In this document: piece by piece, positions 26,501-38,500 of the stretch | How positions within the stretch are numbered: the first letter of the stretch is position 1 | Layout: every line of letters begins with the position of its first letter | Source: Crambe crambe | Taxonomy: Eukaryota; Porifera; Demospongiae; Poecilosclerida; Crambeidae | Direction: 5' to 3' | Length of the DNA stretch: 64,000 nucleotides | NCBI GenBank assembly: GCA_963924555.1 | Contig: OZ004597.1 | Span: 5,164,404-5,228,403, forward strand | Made by a program: the position numbers and the translations under genes | The notes under the pieces: model-generated | The model's database searches: none | What the model was told of the DNA's origin: nothing | The model's input: only the letters and a program-made list of their open reading frames with translations

Positions 26501-29500
26501 AACGCTTGAACACTCATTAGTAACTGTAACTGTAAGTCTATGTTATGTATGTTGCTAATTATGTCTTGTGTAACCACTTCTCATGTGCACATCATTTGTT
26601 CTGTAATTTCTCTTTAGTTGTGGTTTAGTTAATTAATACATTTTCTGTTAGGCTATTCTTAAAATACTACTTGTTCCCATTGGTCATCTAAAAATAACTC
26701 CCTTCCTCATTGGTCCACTCTCTCCTTATAATCCTTGATTTTTGTCATTTTCCTGAGTTCTCGTTCTTGTGCTCATTCTCTTGTATCCTACCCCTGTGTG
26801 TGTTTGTGTGCTGAACAATATCTTTATTACCTACTTGACGGGGTGGGGTCAGGCCAGGAGCGAAACCCACAGAAATGTTCACTTGTCCATCACCAATCAG
26901 CCTAGACTGTAGTCTCTGCCGTCTCATGTCCTTTGAATGTAACAGCCAGTGGCTAGACCTACCTGCACATGCATGCAATGTATTGCGTGGATGTACATGA
27001 ATGCCGGTATGCCACTATTACAGTGTATGTCCACCAGCACCACCATAGATGATTCCAGCACTGGCACTTTGGTGCCAAGGCAAAAAAGAAAAAAAGAAAG
27101 TTGAGCGAATAGCACTCCTCCCCTTTTGTTTATAATATTAATACCCAATAAATCATAATATATCAAACTACATGCATAACATTAAAAGTCACTGAAGTTA
27201 ACAGTGTCAAAGACTGACAGTCTGTTGACTAGACAGGGTGTGTCTAACATAATACTTCACCACACATGAGCCCAGTTTCGCAGCGGTTTTTAATAGGGTT
27301 GCAGTAATGATTGGGAGGACAGTGACCACCACAAGGAGGAGGAGTAGGAATACGTCTGCATTTGCATGATGCAACATCCAGATAAAAGTTACTAGAACAT
27401 GTTGGCCAAACCTGCATACACATTGAGTTATGGCAAATTAAAACATCTAAAAGGTTTACAAACAAATAGTATCAACTGAAGCATCAATATCTCATAAAGA
27501 GAAGACACAATTAACATTTACATGCAATTCACTTGAATGTAATATGTTCACATGCATTTGTCCTGAATGTTATTATGTTCATATGCATTTATCCTGAATG
27601 TAATATGTTCACATGTATGTTCATGAAAGCAATATATTCACATGCATTTGTCCTGATTGTAATATGTTCACATGCATTTGTCCTGAATGCAGTATGTCCA
27701 CAGGCATTTGTCCTGAATGCAATATTTCCTACAGGAAGTAATTTCTCAATCTTATTTCTTCATAGACACAAAGACCAAAATTGTATGAGCTGTAAATTCT
27801 TAGGGCAGAAACAGACTCTTCTGTTTATTAAATTAACTATGACTTACAGCAGTGGTGACTCCAGCTACCAGCAGTACCACACACAACACAGGGAGAACTG
27901 AATTCATTGTTCTGATGAAGAATGGATTAAGATTAAGATGATGATGTGAAGATAAGACTGAGTTAGCAGTGGATGGTTGTAGAACTGTGGTGTGTATTGG
28001 TGAAAAGTCTTTTATAGCAGGCAATGTTTTTCATACAGTTTGAGTGGGGGAGCAGCATTAATTTGCCTGGGAAGACATGGTCCAGAGCCATCAATGGACA
28101 ATATTTACTATATACACAGGATTGATTGGGAAGCCATTGGGTTAAATAGCTGAAGTGTTGGGGCTCTGGCTGAAGTTTAAGGTAATTATGAAGTATGTAC
28201 ATGACTAGGATTCCTGTTTTTGGCTGACCTAACGGAGAGTACATGACTTCCTGTACTGAAGCATTTCAGGACAAATACACTTTGTTTACACTTGTTAACA
28301 CAAGGAGCACTGATGAAGAGTGATGTTAAGTGGATACAGGAAGATGAAAATTAGGCTAGTACACTGAGTTAGCTGTTGAAGGTAGTAGAATTGTAGTGTG
28401 CCATGGTAAAATATATGTAGTAGCTAATATTTATGTTGAGTCTGTGGCAGGGAAGCATGAGATGACAGGGATATAAAAAACATGTCTGCAGTTTGCTGAC
28501 CTAACATATTCCTCACTATGCGCTATGAGCTAGCATGCAAGAGTTTGAATACTCATTTTTGGAATGTACCACACATGCACAATTCCTTGAATAGAGATGA
28601 GTCCAAATCTTTACCCAATACTCTTTTTGACAATTCTTTAAAAAATTGTAATTAAAAATTACGAATTATTCCCAGAATTATGCTCCAATAATAAGAATAT
28701 CATTCAGTATAACTAGCTGAGCTGACCAGTTAAATCTGACAGAGGCTTCTATATAAATCCTGTAAACTGTTGTCCTGTTGATCATTAAAAGAATTTAAAA
28801 TAGAAAAAAACATGTTCAGCAGCTGCTGATGAAGGCTGTACTGTAAGGACTTTCTTTGCTGAAGCAGCCCAAGCAGGTATAGATGACTCGTACTGCTTCC
28901 ACTTCTGAAGGGTATTGACAGTTATATTCACTCCATCTGCTTTAGATAGATAGGTAGAAAGTTCCTCCTTTAAGGCAGGTATATGACTGGTGAGTGAAAC
29001 AAAAGGAAAGATTTCTAGAGAATCCACATCAGATGAAGTTGGCCTCAGAGAGTTGACTTTGTGTGGGTATAAGAGTTGGGCAGCTTTAAAAGCTGCTAGT
29101 GGTGTTTTTAAACTACTGTGAAGGTGATTGTTGAAATAGTCCAAACCTTGTTGTATGCAACTCCTGGAATATGAACTAAGTTGTTTTTAAACAGTTGGAA
29201 GTGGAGAGATACTCTTTACAATGGGGTGTATTTGCTACTTGAATAGCCGAACTTCCACAAATACTTTTCCCCAGTCGACAATAGAAGCAAGTTCCAGCTT
29301 GAAGAAAGGGAGTTTCTGTGAAAAGGTCTTCATCAACTTTTGTCTAGACACAGGTCCAAGATCACTATTGATACGTAAGAAGGGCTCAATTGTAGTGAAT
29401 TTCCCTTCTACCCACCCACAGAGTAAGTAAGTAGGCAAAAAGTTGTTCACTTATGAGACGATAGAATTGTGACAAAACTAAAATCTAACAAAAATCAAGG

Positions 29501-32500
29501 AAAAAAACTAATAATTATATACTAGTGCAGGTGTGAGGATCATGTGAAGCGTGAAAAATGAAAGTGTCCAATGAGAGTCAGTTCAAGGTGTGATCCAAGT
29601 CTGATCCTATTACATAAGTGTGAGGTGATGGTGTGATCTTTGATTTTCTTACTTGTAGGTGTTGACTGTACATCAAGGGAACAACAGATATGGTCGTGGG
29701 AACAATAGACAAAATATGAGAAATAGAGGAGACTTAAGGATAGAGAGACAAACAGAACACTTAAAGTACCAAAATGCATCTAGCTTTAAATATACAAAAT
29801 GTAATGAGGGATTAACGATAGGGAAAGGGCTCAGTGACAAACAATACACACATGTAATGGGGCACGCGGCTACTGTGTGAAAGACCGCCGGCTGCAGACT
29901 TGCTGAAATGTATGCAAGTAAGGTGAGGGACTCACCACATCAATATCCCCAAACTGGACCAAAAGCTGAAAACCTATCTCGTAGCACTGTATGAGGCCAT
30001 TACTTTTCCTGTTAGCTCGTTCCACAGGGACTTGGCTTTTGAACTATGTGAGAGGAGATGTGGGAAAAACACCCTATGTCTACTGAAGCACATCTGCAAT
30101 AAGGCTACTTGGACCTATACTGTAATTAACGAATCAACTCACGAGCCACCTCCTCTCCCGTCATGCTCTTTGACAGCAATTGCATGCGGACAAGATGCTG
30201 CTCCAATTCCCAAGATTCACTAACAAAGTGGATGACTATGGCCACTGCTTCACCCAGCCTTGTCATTCTATTAAATATCACTCCAATATATTTTCCTTGA
30301 ATTTCACGCTTAATGTTAGTGTCTTCTTCCTCCAATATGAATAAAGCATCTGTCAGTGAGTCTATAGCCTGTCTCTTCAAGAAGGTTCCTGAAGACATCC
30401 AGTTTGCTTAGTGGTACACCTGCTAGTAGGAATGTCTTAACTACGTTGACTCGAAAGATTTGCTGTGACTCTGGGAGCATTTCTCCCCGTGGATGATCCT
30501 CCTTGTTATAGTTTTCAAGGTGCTTTGCAAGGTCTTGCTCTTGTGCTTTTCCCCTCCTGGTGCTTTTTTGACTTCAAATGATTCTTCACACTACTACTCT
30601 TTAAGCACAGTTTTCTCAACAAGCACGGCAGAACAACTTACTACAAGAAACTGTTAAGTGTTCATTGGGATACTCACGTACCCTCTGACTAATTTTCCTG
30701 GTTTTATTTTTCTAATGAGAGTGCATGATTTTCACCACAAAATTAATATAGCTACATGATGGTGCTATGAATTAGTTGAGTGATTTTATGAGCGTACCAG
30801 AGTTTGGAATGCATGAGGCCTTCATTTCTTAGAGCTTCAGGAACATGAAAAAAATAGTTATTTGAATGCATGTTTGAGAAGGTACATTACTACTACAAGA
30901 TGTGACTGAAAAAAGGTGTTGGGGTGGGGAAACTCAAGCTACCTCTGTATGAAACTTTGCTCCTCATCTTTCAAAGTAATGCCACAGCCACATTTGACTC
31001 ACTCATGTCCTGCATGACCTCCCCAGATTTTATTTGAAGGTATGGTGCCTTGTAAACTGAGATTAGCCACATGTACCAGAGTCCACCCTAGCTCTAGAAT
31101 ATAGACCTTTTACATCATTCAAACGGTAGCTGCTAGAGCATTGGAAAATTCAGTTATAATTTTCATCCATACATGGAATTTGATTGAAGCCAACATGAAC
31201 TGCTGTTCTAATAAAAAGAGTTGTAACACTCCCACACACTACTACTTTAGGCCTTCCTTCATGAACATGAAACTAGTTTCGTCAACACAGGTTTTGTACG
31301 CTCAGAGGCTACAGGGATAATTATTGAGCCTTAAGTATGTTTTTATAATTATTGTTGGGCCACTCCCACAGGAGTCAGGTTTATATATTTAGCTAAAATT
31401 AATACCCACTAAATATAAGAAAGGTGAAAAATGCTAAATTTCATTTGTATAAAATATAAAAATATCGCAACATTGAAGTCATGATAAATCAAGTCAACGG
31501 CTAGAAGTAGCAATGTCACTTTCGACCAGGAATGCATGGTTGAGATCCACACTCCTTGCAGATGTTAGTATGAACATTACAGGAGTCTGCAGAACAAAGG
31601 CCATCACAAGGAAGTGGTGTGGGAGTAGTGGGAGGTGGTGGTGGAACACAGCTGCATGCTCTGTCCAGAATGTAGTCACCAGGACAGGTTGGCCAAACCT
31701 GCATGGATACAAAGCAAACTGTAAAAGCTAACTTGAAAAATATAGGCACTCTAAAGATTTATTCTTCCCATCTCAGTACTGTGCTACAGTCGTAGAAGAG
31801 CAGCAAAAAATTGTCGAGGCATTTTTTTGGCATGTGGTTGGATTAAAAATAAACAATAACAAAAAACAAACGAAAAAAAACAAAAAAATAAACCGAGGGC
31901 AGCCAATGTTTATGTATTGTCTGGTGAGCGGCGTTAATTTGGTGTGGGAAGACAGTGGTTCAGAACTGATAATATTTACTGTACAGTCAGGATTAATTGG
32001 GAAGCCATTAGGCTATAGCTGAAGTGTTGGGGCTCTGGCTGAAGTATACGTGACCAAGATTCCTGTTTTTGGCTGACCTCACAGAGAGTATATGACTTTC
32101 AACACATCTCTGTACTGAAACATTCCAGGACATTTACTTAGTATATATAGAACACATCAGAGAGAGCAGTAGCTCTCTCTATGTATAGGGATGACGTGGA
32201 TGGCTGCGCGCACTGCATATAGCTTTTGTTAAGTTTAAGTGGGGGAACTAGAATTTCACTTTTGTATTAGTCTACTGTGAATAATTATCCAGCCTACTAG
32301 AGCCTACTACAAAGTGCAGATAAAGTTTCAGGACCAGGGAGCTTACTATTTCATAAATATGGCAAGCAGGTAAGTCGCTGGATTCTTCTTCTCTATCAGA
32401 GAGAGCGGTAGCTCTCTCTATGTAGGGATGACGTGGATGGCTGTGCATGCCACCTATAGACTAATACAAAAGTGAAATTCTAGTTCCCCTACTTAGACTT

Positions 32501-35500
32501 AACAAAAGCTACTGTGAATGATTATCCAGCCTACTAGCCTACTACAAAGTGCAGACCAAGTTTCAGGACCAAGCTTACCGTTTCAGAAATACGGCAAGCA
32601 GGTAAGTCACTGGATTCTTCTTCTCTATTGTTGTTGTTATTATTATTATTCTTAGACAACCATATCTCTCGAACCACTCGAGCTACGGTTATGATTTCTA
32701 GATAAATCCATTCCAAATTCTACCAGCTACAATCTTTTGTACTTGTCAATCCTCGAAAGAGTCGATGTAAAAGGAGACACTACGGAGCACAGTACTCGAC
32801 TAAATTATTGGAAGCCATTTTTTCAATAATACATTCAGCAACAAGAGAGTGAACTTCAGTCAAGTAACCCCTTAACCAATATTACCCAACTACGAGCTAA
32901 CTATTTCCAATGACAGGGCAAGATGAGATATAAAAGGAGTGAAGAAGGAATAGTTAGCTCGTAGTTTGGTAATATTGGTGATGGGTAAGGGGTTACTTGA
33001 CTGAAGTTCACTCTCTTGTTGCTGAACTTTTTTGAACTGCACACAGCCATCCCTACATTTCTTTTTTATTATACTTGTTCATCACTTTTTTTTGATGTAA
33101 TACTCTATATTTTATTATAGGCAACTGGATGCTGTGATCCTGCTATCCAAGTTAAAGTTCATGTATTGTAGCTATGTGGTTTATTGGAGGTTTCATTGTA
33201 TGAGCTGAAATGAATCTGATCTGGAAGGACAAATGCTGATTGGAGCTCATATCTATACAGTGTATAATATAATTGCCATTGACCATAATTTGTACAAGTA
33301 AAGGAAAAAAATATTTATTCTAAATAAAAAAGAGAAGTAGGGATGGCTGTGTGCGGTTCAAAAAAGTTCAGCAACAAAAGAGTGAACTTCAGTCAAGTAA
33401 CCCCTTACCCATCACCAACTACGAGCCAACTATTCCTACTTCACTCCCATGATGAGATATAAAGGGAGTGAAGTAGGAATAGTTACCTGCACGTCCGCGT
33501 GCAACTGCACGTGGACAAGATGCTGCTCCAATTCCCAAGATTCACTAACAAAGCGGACGACTGTGGCCATTGCTTCACCCAGCCTTGTCGTTCCATTAAA
33601 CATCACTCCAATATGTTTTCCTTTAATTTCACGCTTAATGTTAGTTTCTTCTTCCTCCAATATGAATAAAGCGTCTGTCTGTGAGTCGATAGCCTGTCTC
33701 TTCAAGAAAGATCCTGAAGACATCCAGCTTGCACTTGCTAGTAGGAATGTCTTAACTACCTTGACTCGAAAGATTTGCTGTGACTCTGGGAGCATTTCTC
33801 CCTGTGGATGATCCTCCTTGTTATACTTTTTAAGGTGCTTTGCAAGGTCTTGCTGTTGTGCTTTCCCCCTCCTGGTGCTTTTTCACTTCAAATGACTCTT
33901 CACACTGCTACTCTTTAAGCACAGTTTTTCTCGACGAGCACGGCAGAACAATTTACTACAAGAAACTGTTACGTGTTCATTGGGATACTCGCGTACCCTC
34001 TGACTAATTTTCCTGTTTTTATTTTTCTAATGAGAGTGCATGACTTTCACCACAAAATTAATATAGCTACATGATGGTGCTATGAATTAGTTGAGTGATT
34101 TTATGAGCATGCCAGAGTTTGGAATGCATGAGGCCTTCATTTCTTCTTCAGAAACATGAAAATAGTTATTTGAGTGCATGTCTGTACTCTGAGAAGGTAC
34201 ATTACTACTACAAGATGTGACTTTAAAAAGGGGTGGGGTGGGGTGGGAAAATCAAGCTCCTCATCCTTCAAAGTAATGCCACAGCCACATTTGACTCATT
34301 CATGTCCTGCATGACCTCCCCAGATTTTATTTGAAGGTATGGTACCTTATAAACTGAGATTAGCCACATGTACCAGACTCCACCCTAGCTCTAGAATATA
34401 GACCTTTTACATCATTCAAACGGTGGCTGCTAGAGCATTGGAATTTTCATCCATACATGGAATTTGATTGAAGCCAACATGAACTGCTGTCCTAATAAAA
34501 AGAGTAGTAACACTCCCACACACTACTACTTTAGGCCTTCCTTCATGAATATGAAACTAGTTTCATCAACACAGGTTTTGTACGCTCAGAGGCTACAGGG
34601 ATAATTATGGAGCCTTATAATTTTGAAGTATGTTTTTATAATTATTGTTGGGCCACTCCCACAGGAGTCAGATTTATATATTTTAGCTAAAATTAATGCC
34701 CACTAAAATATAAGAAAGGTGAAAAATGCTAAAGTTTGTTTATATAAAATATAAAAATATAGCAACATTGAAGTCATGATAAATCAATGGCTAGAAGTAG
34801 CAATGTCAATTTGGAGGAATGCATACTGAAGATCCACACCCCTTGCAGGTGTTAGTTCTAGCATCACAGGAGTCTGGACAAGGGCCATGACAAGGAAGTG
34901 GTGGGGGAGGATGTGTCTGTTGAACACAGCTGCATGCTCCTACCAGAGAGTAGTGACTAGAGCAGGTTGGCCTAACTGCATGGATACAAAACAAACTGTA
35001 AAAGCTAACTGCTTTTATAGGCACTCTAATATTATCATACACAATTCCGTGAGGAGCTCTTTCTTAGAGCTTGAGTTCTACTTTCTTAGAGCTTCAGGAA
35101 CATGAGACTATAGTTTCTTGAGTGTAGGTTTGCAGGTGGGGGTGATCCAGAATTGCCAATGCCACAGCCACTTTTGAATTAGTGTCATTTACTTATTCAT
35201 GTCCTGTTGCTGTATCATTGTTTAAAAGTTTGAACCATGTGAGTTCACAGAGTTCATGATTTTTCTCTTCTCACATATACCTTGCTTATATTATCAAATC
35301 ACACAACAGCAAATTTCACAAAAGCACATCAATATTTAGTATAGGTTTCATGCTTATGTTGCTTCTGAACTGTTACTGTTGCTGGTTTTGTAAGATATTG
35401 CATGTGTGTCAGCAGCTCAGCTATAACCATGCATAGTTCTCTGCTGGAATCATCACTGCACTTGCATAGACCTAGCAGAAACTACTCTACTTCTTGATTT

Positions 35501-38500
35501 AAATCTGTGGTCTGAGCAGGATGGATGATTCACTTCAGGGTTCAATTTTACCTGTCCTTGATCTTATTCCTCAGAGTATGGAGAGGATTTCTTCCAGCCA
35601 TATCTAATATTTTAGCCTTTATTTCCACCACAAAAACACTAATAGCCACCCACGGTCAGGTAATAGAAGATCATACATGCCACGGTCAGGTAATAGAAGA
35701 TCATACATGGAACATACCACCCATGGTCATACATGGAATATGCCAGAGCAGTACAGTTGGAGAAGGTTGATGAATAGAAAGCTGAAATGGCTGTATTAAA
35801 CCCCTCCCTAGTGATCCTTTCACCAATTCACAGTACTGCTCAATCATGAGAAAGTATACATGTATGTATAGCTGAAAAGTTGTACAGAATCTGCCAGGTA
35901 GAGCTTTCTAACTAGAAAGCCTAGAATAGGAGCATAAACATCAAGTACTAGCTTAATGGGCAAGCTCATTATACCTGGCATAATAGGCACGATTACATCA
36001 TATTTGCATCATGTGATCAAGCACATGGCCACTTAAGGTACTTGGCTTATCTAAGTGCTTGCAGTAAGCATTTACAGCTTTCTATGTATGGATCTTCCTG
36101 GTTGGAACCACCACTTACATGACTCATTATGATTCTTGTCTCTGACTGAAATATCAAGCACTGGAGCCTATCAGCTACTCTAATTGATCACTTGCTCACT
36201 GTCAAATGCTGCATAGTGGTAGTTGTATCGGCCCTAGGCTTATCTAAGTGCTTTGTTACATATAAACTCAACAGCAATGAAGCGCTTGCTTGCTTGCTGT
36301 CAAATGTTGCACATTGCCCTAGTTGTTCAGGGAGCGAGTGAGCTAGGGGCTGCTTGTGGTAAGCATTTATGTATGGAGCTTCCTGGTTGGAACCACCACT
36401 AACATGCTCTTGTCTCTGACAACAACATTTCTAACCATGTTTTTCTTTTAAACATACTAAGAATTTTTGATGTTGGCAGCCAGTTGAATATCATTGTACC
36501 TATGGAACAATTTTTTTTTCAAATCTATTCTAGCCGAGATCAATACCTTATGAGAAATAATGAAACTCTCTACATCTAATATTGAAACAAGTAGTCAGAA
36601 AGGTGTAAATGGCAAAATGTGGACCAAAAGAGTGAGTGGTAGGATACCCATCAATACTACAATGAAACAGCCAAATCTGAATAAAACCAGTTCATACTGC
36701 AACTCTAAATATGTCAAAAATATTTTTTAGGATCATGGAGTGAAGTCGAGGGATTCACTTTTCTTTATGTTTAGGTGATGAATATGCATGCAATACCCTA
36801 TGAACACTTGATCTATATGTACAAAAAAACTACTGGATGAACTTTACCACACAAGAATGATGATGCCATCATTCTTAGGATCATATGATACTTTTGTGCA
36901 TGAAATACAATGATGCAGTAGAAAGCTAGTTACCTGGCTAGTCTAGCTAGCTAGAGTTATACTAGCTAAGCTAAGCCAGCTAGAGAGTCATGACTCACTG
37001 AAATTCTAGGTCTACACTCTAAAATGCCCCAGGTATATGTATGTGTAGCATCATAATGCTGTTATAACTAATTATGTTGGTACCTGTGCATGCCCGGATC
37101 AATACTTATATGTAGTTGGTCAATAAACAGGATGTGTATGCTATAAAACCACACCCCTCTTGATCAACCATTAGGTAGCTCTAAGTGCAATGTTTTCTCT
37201 AAACCACATGCACAAAACTATAATCTAACACTGAGGGATCAATCCATGTGGCCTAGAAAATAACTGTCTAGTGCCTAGCAAGCTACTACTACGTAGTTTA
37301 GATACCAGCTCTGATTCTATTATCATAAAGAAAAAACATTTATTCAAATAAATGAAGGTGATGTAGGGATGATTATAGTTAACTGGTCAAAAAAGAGATG
37401 AAACAAGAACTGAATAAATGAGATTATGCAAGGATGAAGTCGAATGTGGGCACGTCACACCTAGTGACTGTACCCGGATTCGACTTCATCCTTGCATAAT
37501 CTCATCTATTCAGTTCTTGTTTCATCTCTTTTTTGACCAGTTAACTATAGTCATCCCTACATCACCTTCATTTATTTGAATAAATATTTTTTCTTTACTT
37601 GTTTCTTTCATTATTTATTTATTTATTTATTTATTTTTTGCAGGTCATTATATTCATCTCATTATAGCTAGCTAGCTACTTGTTATGCCAGGCCCAGGCC
37701 CATTATTCTTTGTGATTCTTTTTCAGGAGGTGGATCTATAGCTTCTTTTTTTCTTAAATTAACTACACATACCAGTTATACCAAGTCTTGTGTTGCATCA
37801 CAATCAAGCCTGGTAAACAACTTAGTGAGACTAAAGCCTTCAGTTCTGAATAAATACAGCTGAGCTGTTCTATCAGCCTGCCAGGTTTTGTTTCTAAATA
37901 ATGCACACCTCACTGGAACTCGAGTGTTACTTACCATTTAAAGTTTAAACGCTCTCCTTAGTACAGATAGCCTTATCTTACAATTGATTAGTTTTTTTTG
38001 TTGAAGAAATGGCTTTTGAGTTTTGTTTGAGAACAGTGATCGAGAGTCATGGCAACTTCGTTGTTTACGCATGCGCGTTATGTTTAATGGCTTCTTCGTA
38101 TAGTCTACTGTACTAAGATAGCGGCTTTTTTTCTGAGTGAACTAGAGGCTAAACCGATGGGACGTGGACCTGGTCCGAGTAAAATGGAGCAGATTCATAT
38201 ATAGAACATGGCCCAAGCGTGGCCCAATTTTTCTCCAGATCGTACCATTATGATGATTATGAACAAGAAAATAAGAAATCATGAAAAAGTGCGCTTTTAT
38301 TATTCTTCCGTATTGCCTCCAAAATTCTCCTGCATGATAAGAATGTGCATAAGAGACAGGGTAAGCAGTCATAGCAGCTACAACTTACTGTTTTCTGAGA
38401 AAATCCAACTTCATTTTGTATTAGTCCTATGGAGGGTCATAGGTCATCCCTACATAGAGAGCGCTACCGCGCTCTCTGATTATATGGCTGGAGGACAGGT

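Larger units (their letters stand above)
21329..35030. repeat. Tandem unit 1 of the ~13-kb triplication
   Basis: About 13.7 kb, starting near cacaattctgtgaggagctc and ending inside the intron side of cassette E1 (gcactctaat). It contains gene C1, cassettes D1 and E1, hAT and foldback elements. It is longer than unit 2 because of a solo LTR (393 bp) and a TIR element (813 bp). It lacks a ~420-bp repeat present in units 2 and 3. Identity to unit 2 is very high over most of its length. Confidence 0.92.

Noticed and set aside
27533..27901. 122-codon plus-strand frame repeated in all three units
   Set aside because: It crosses the intron minisatellite and the reverse of the signal exon of gene C; its repetition comes from the unit duplication.
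29955..30223. Plus-strand open frame (about 90 codons, HRDLAFELCERRCGK...)
   Set aside because: It overlaps the hAT pseudogene on the other strand, has no recognised domain or splice support, and its conservation across units only reflects recent duplication.
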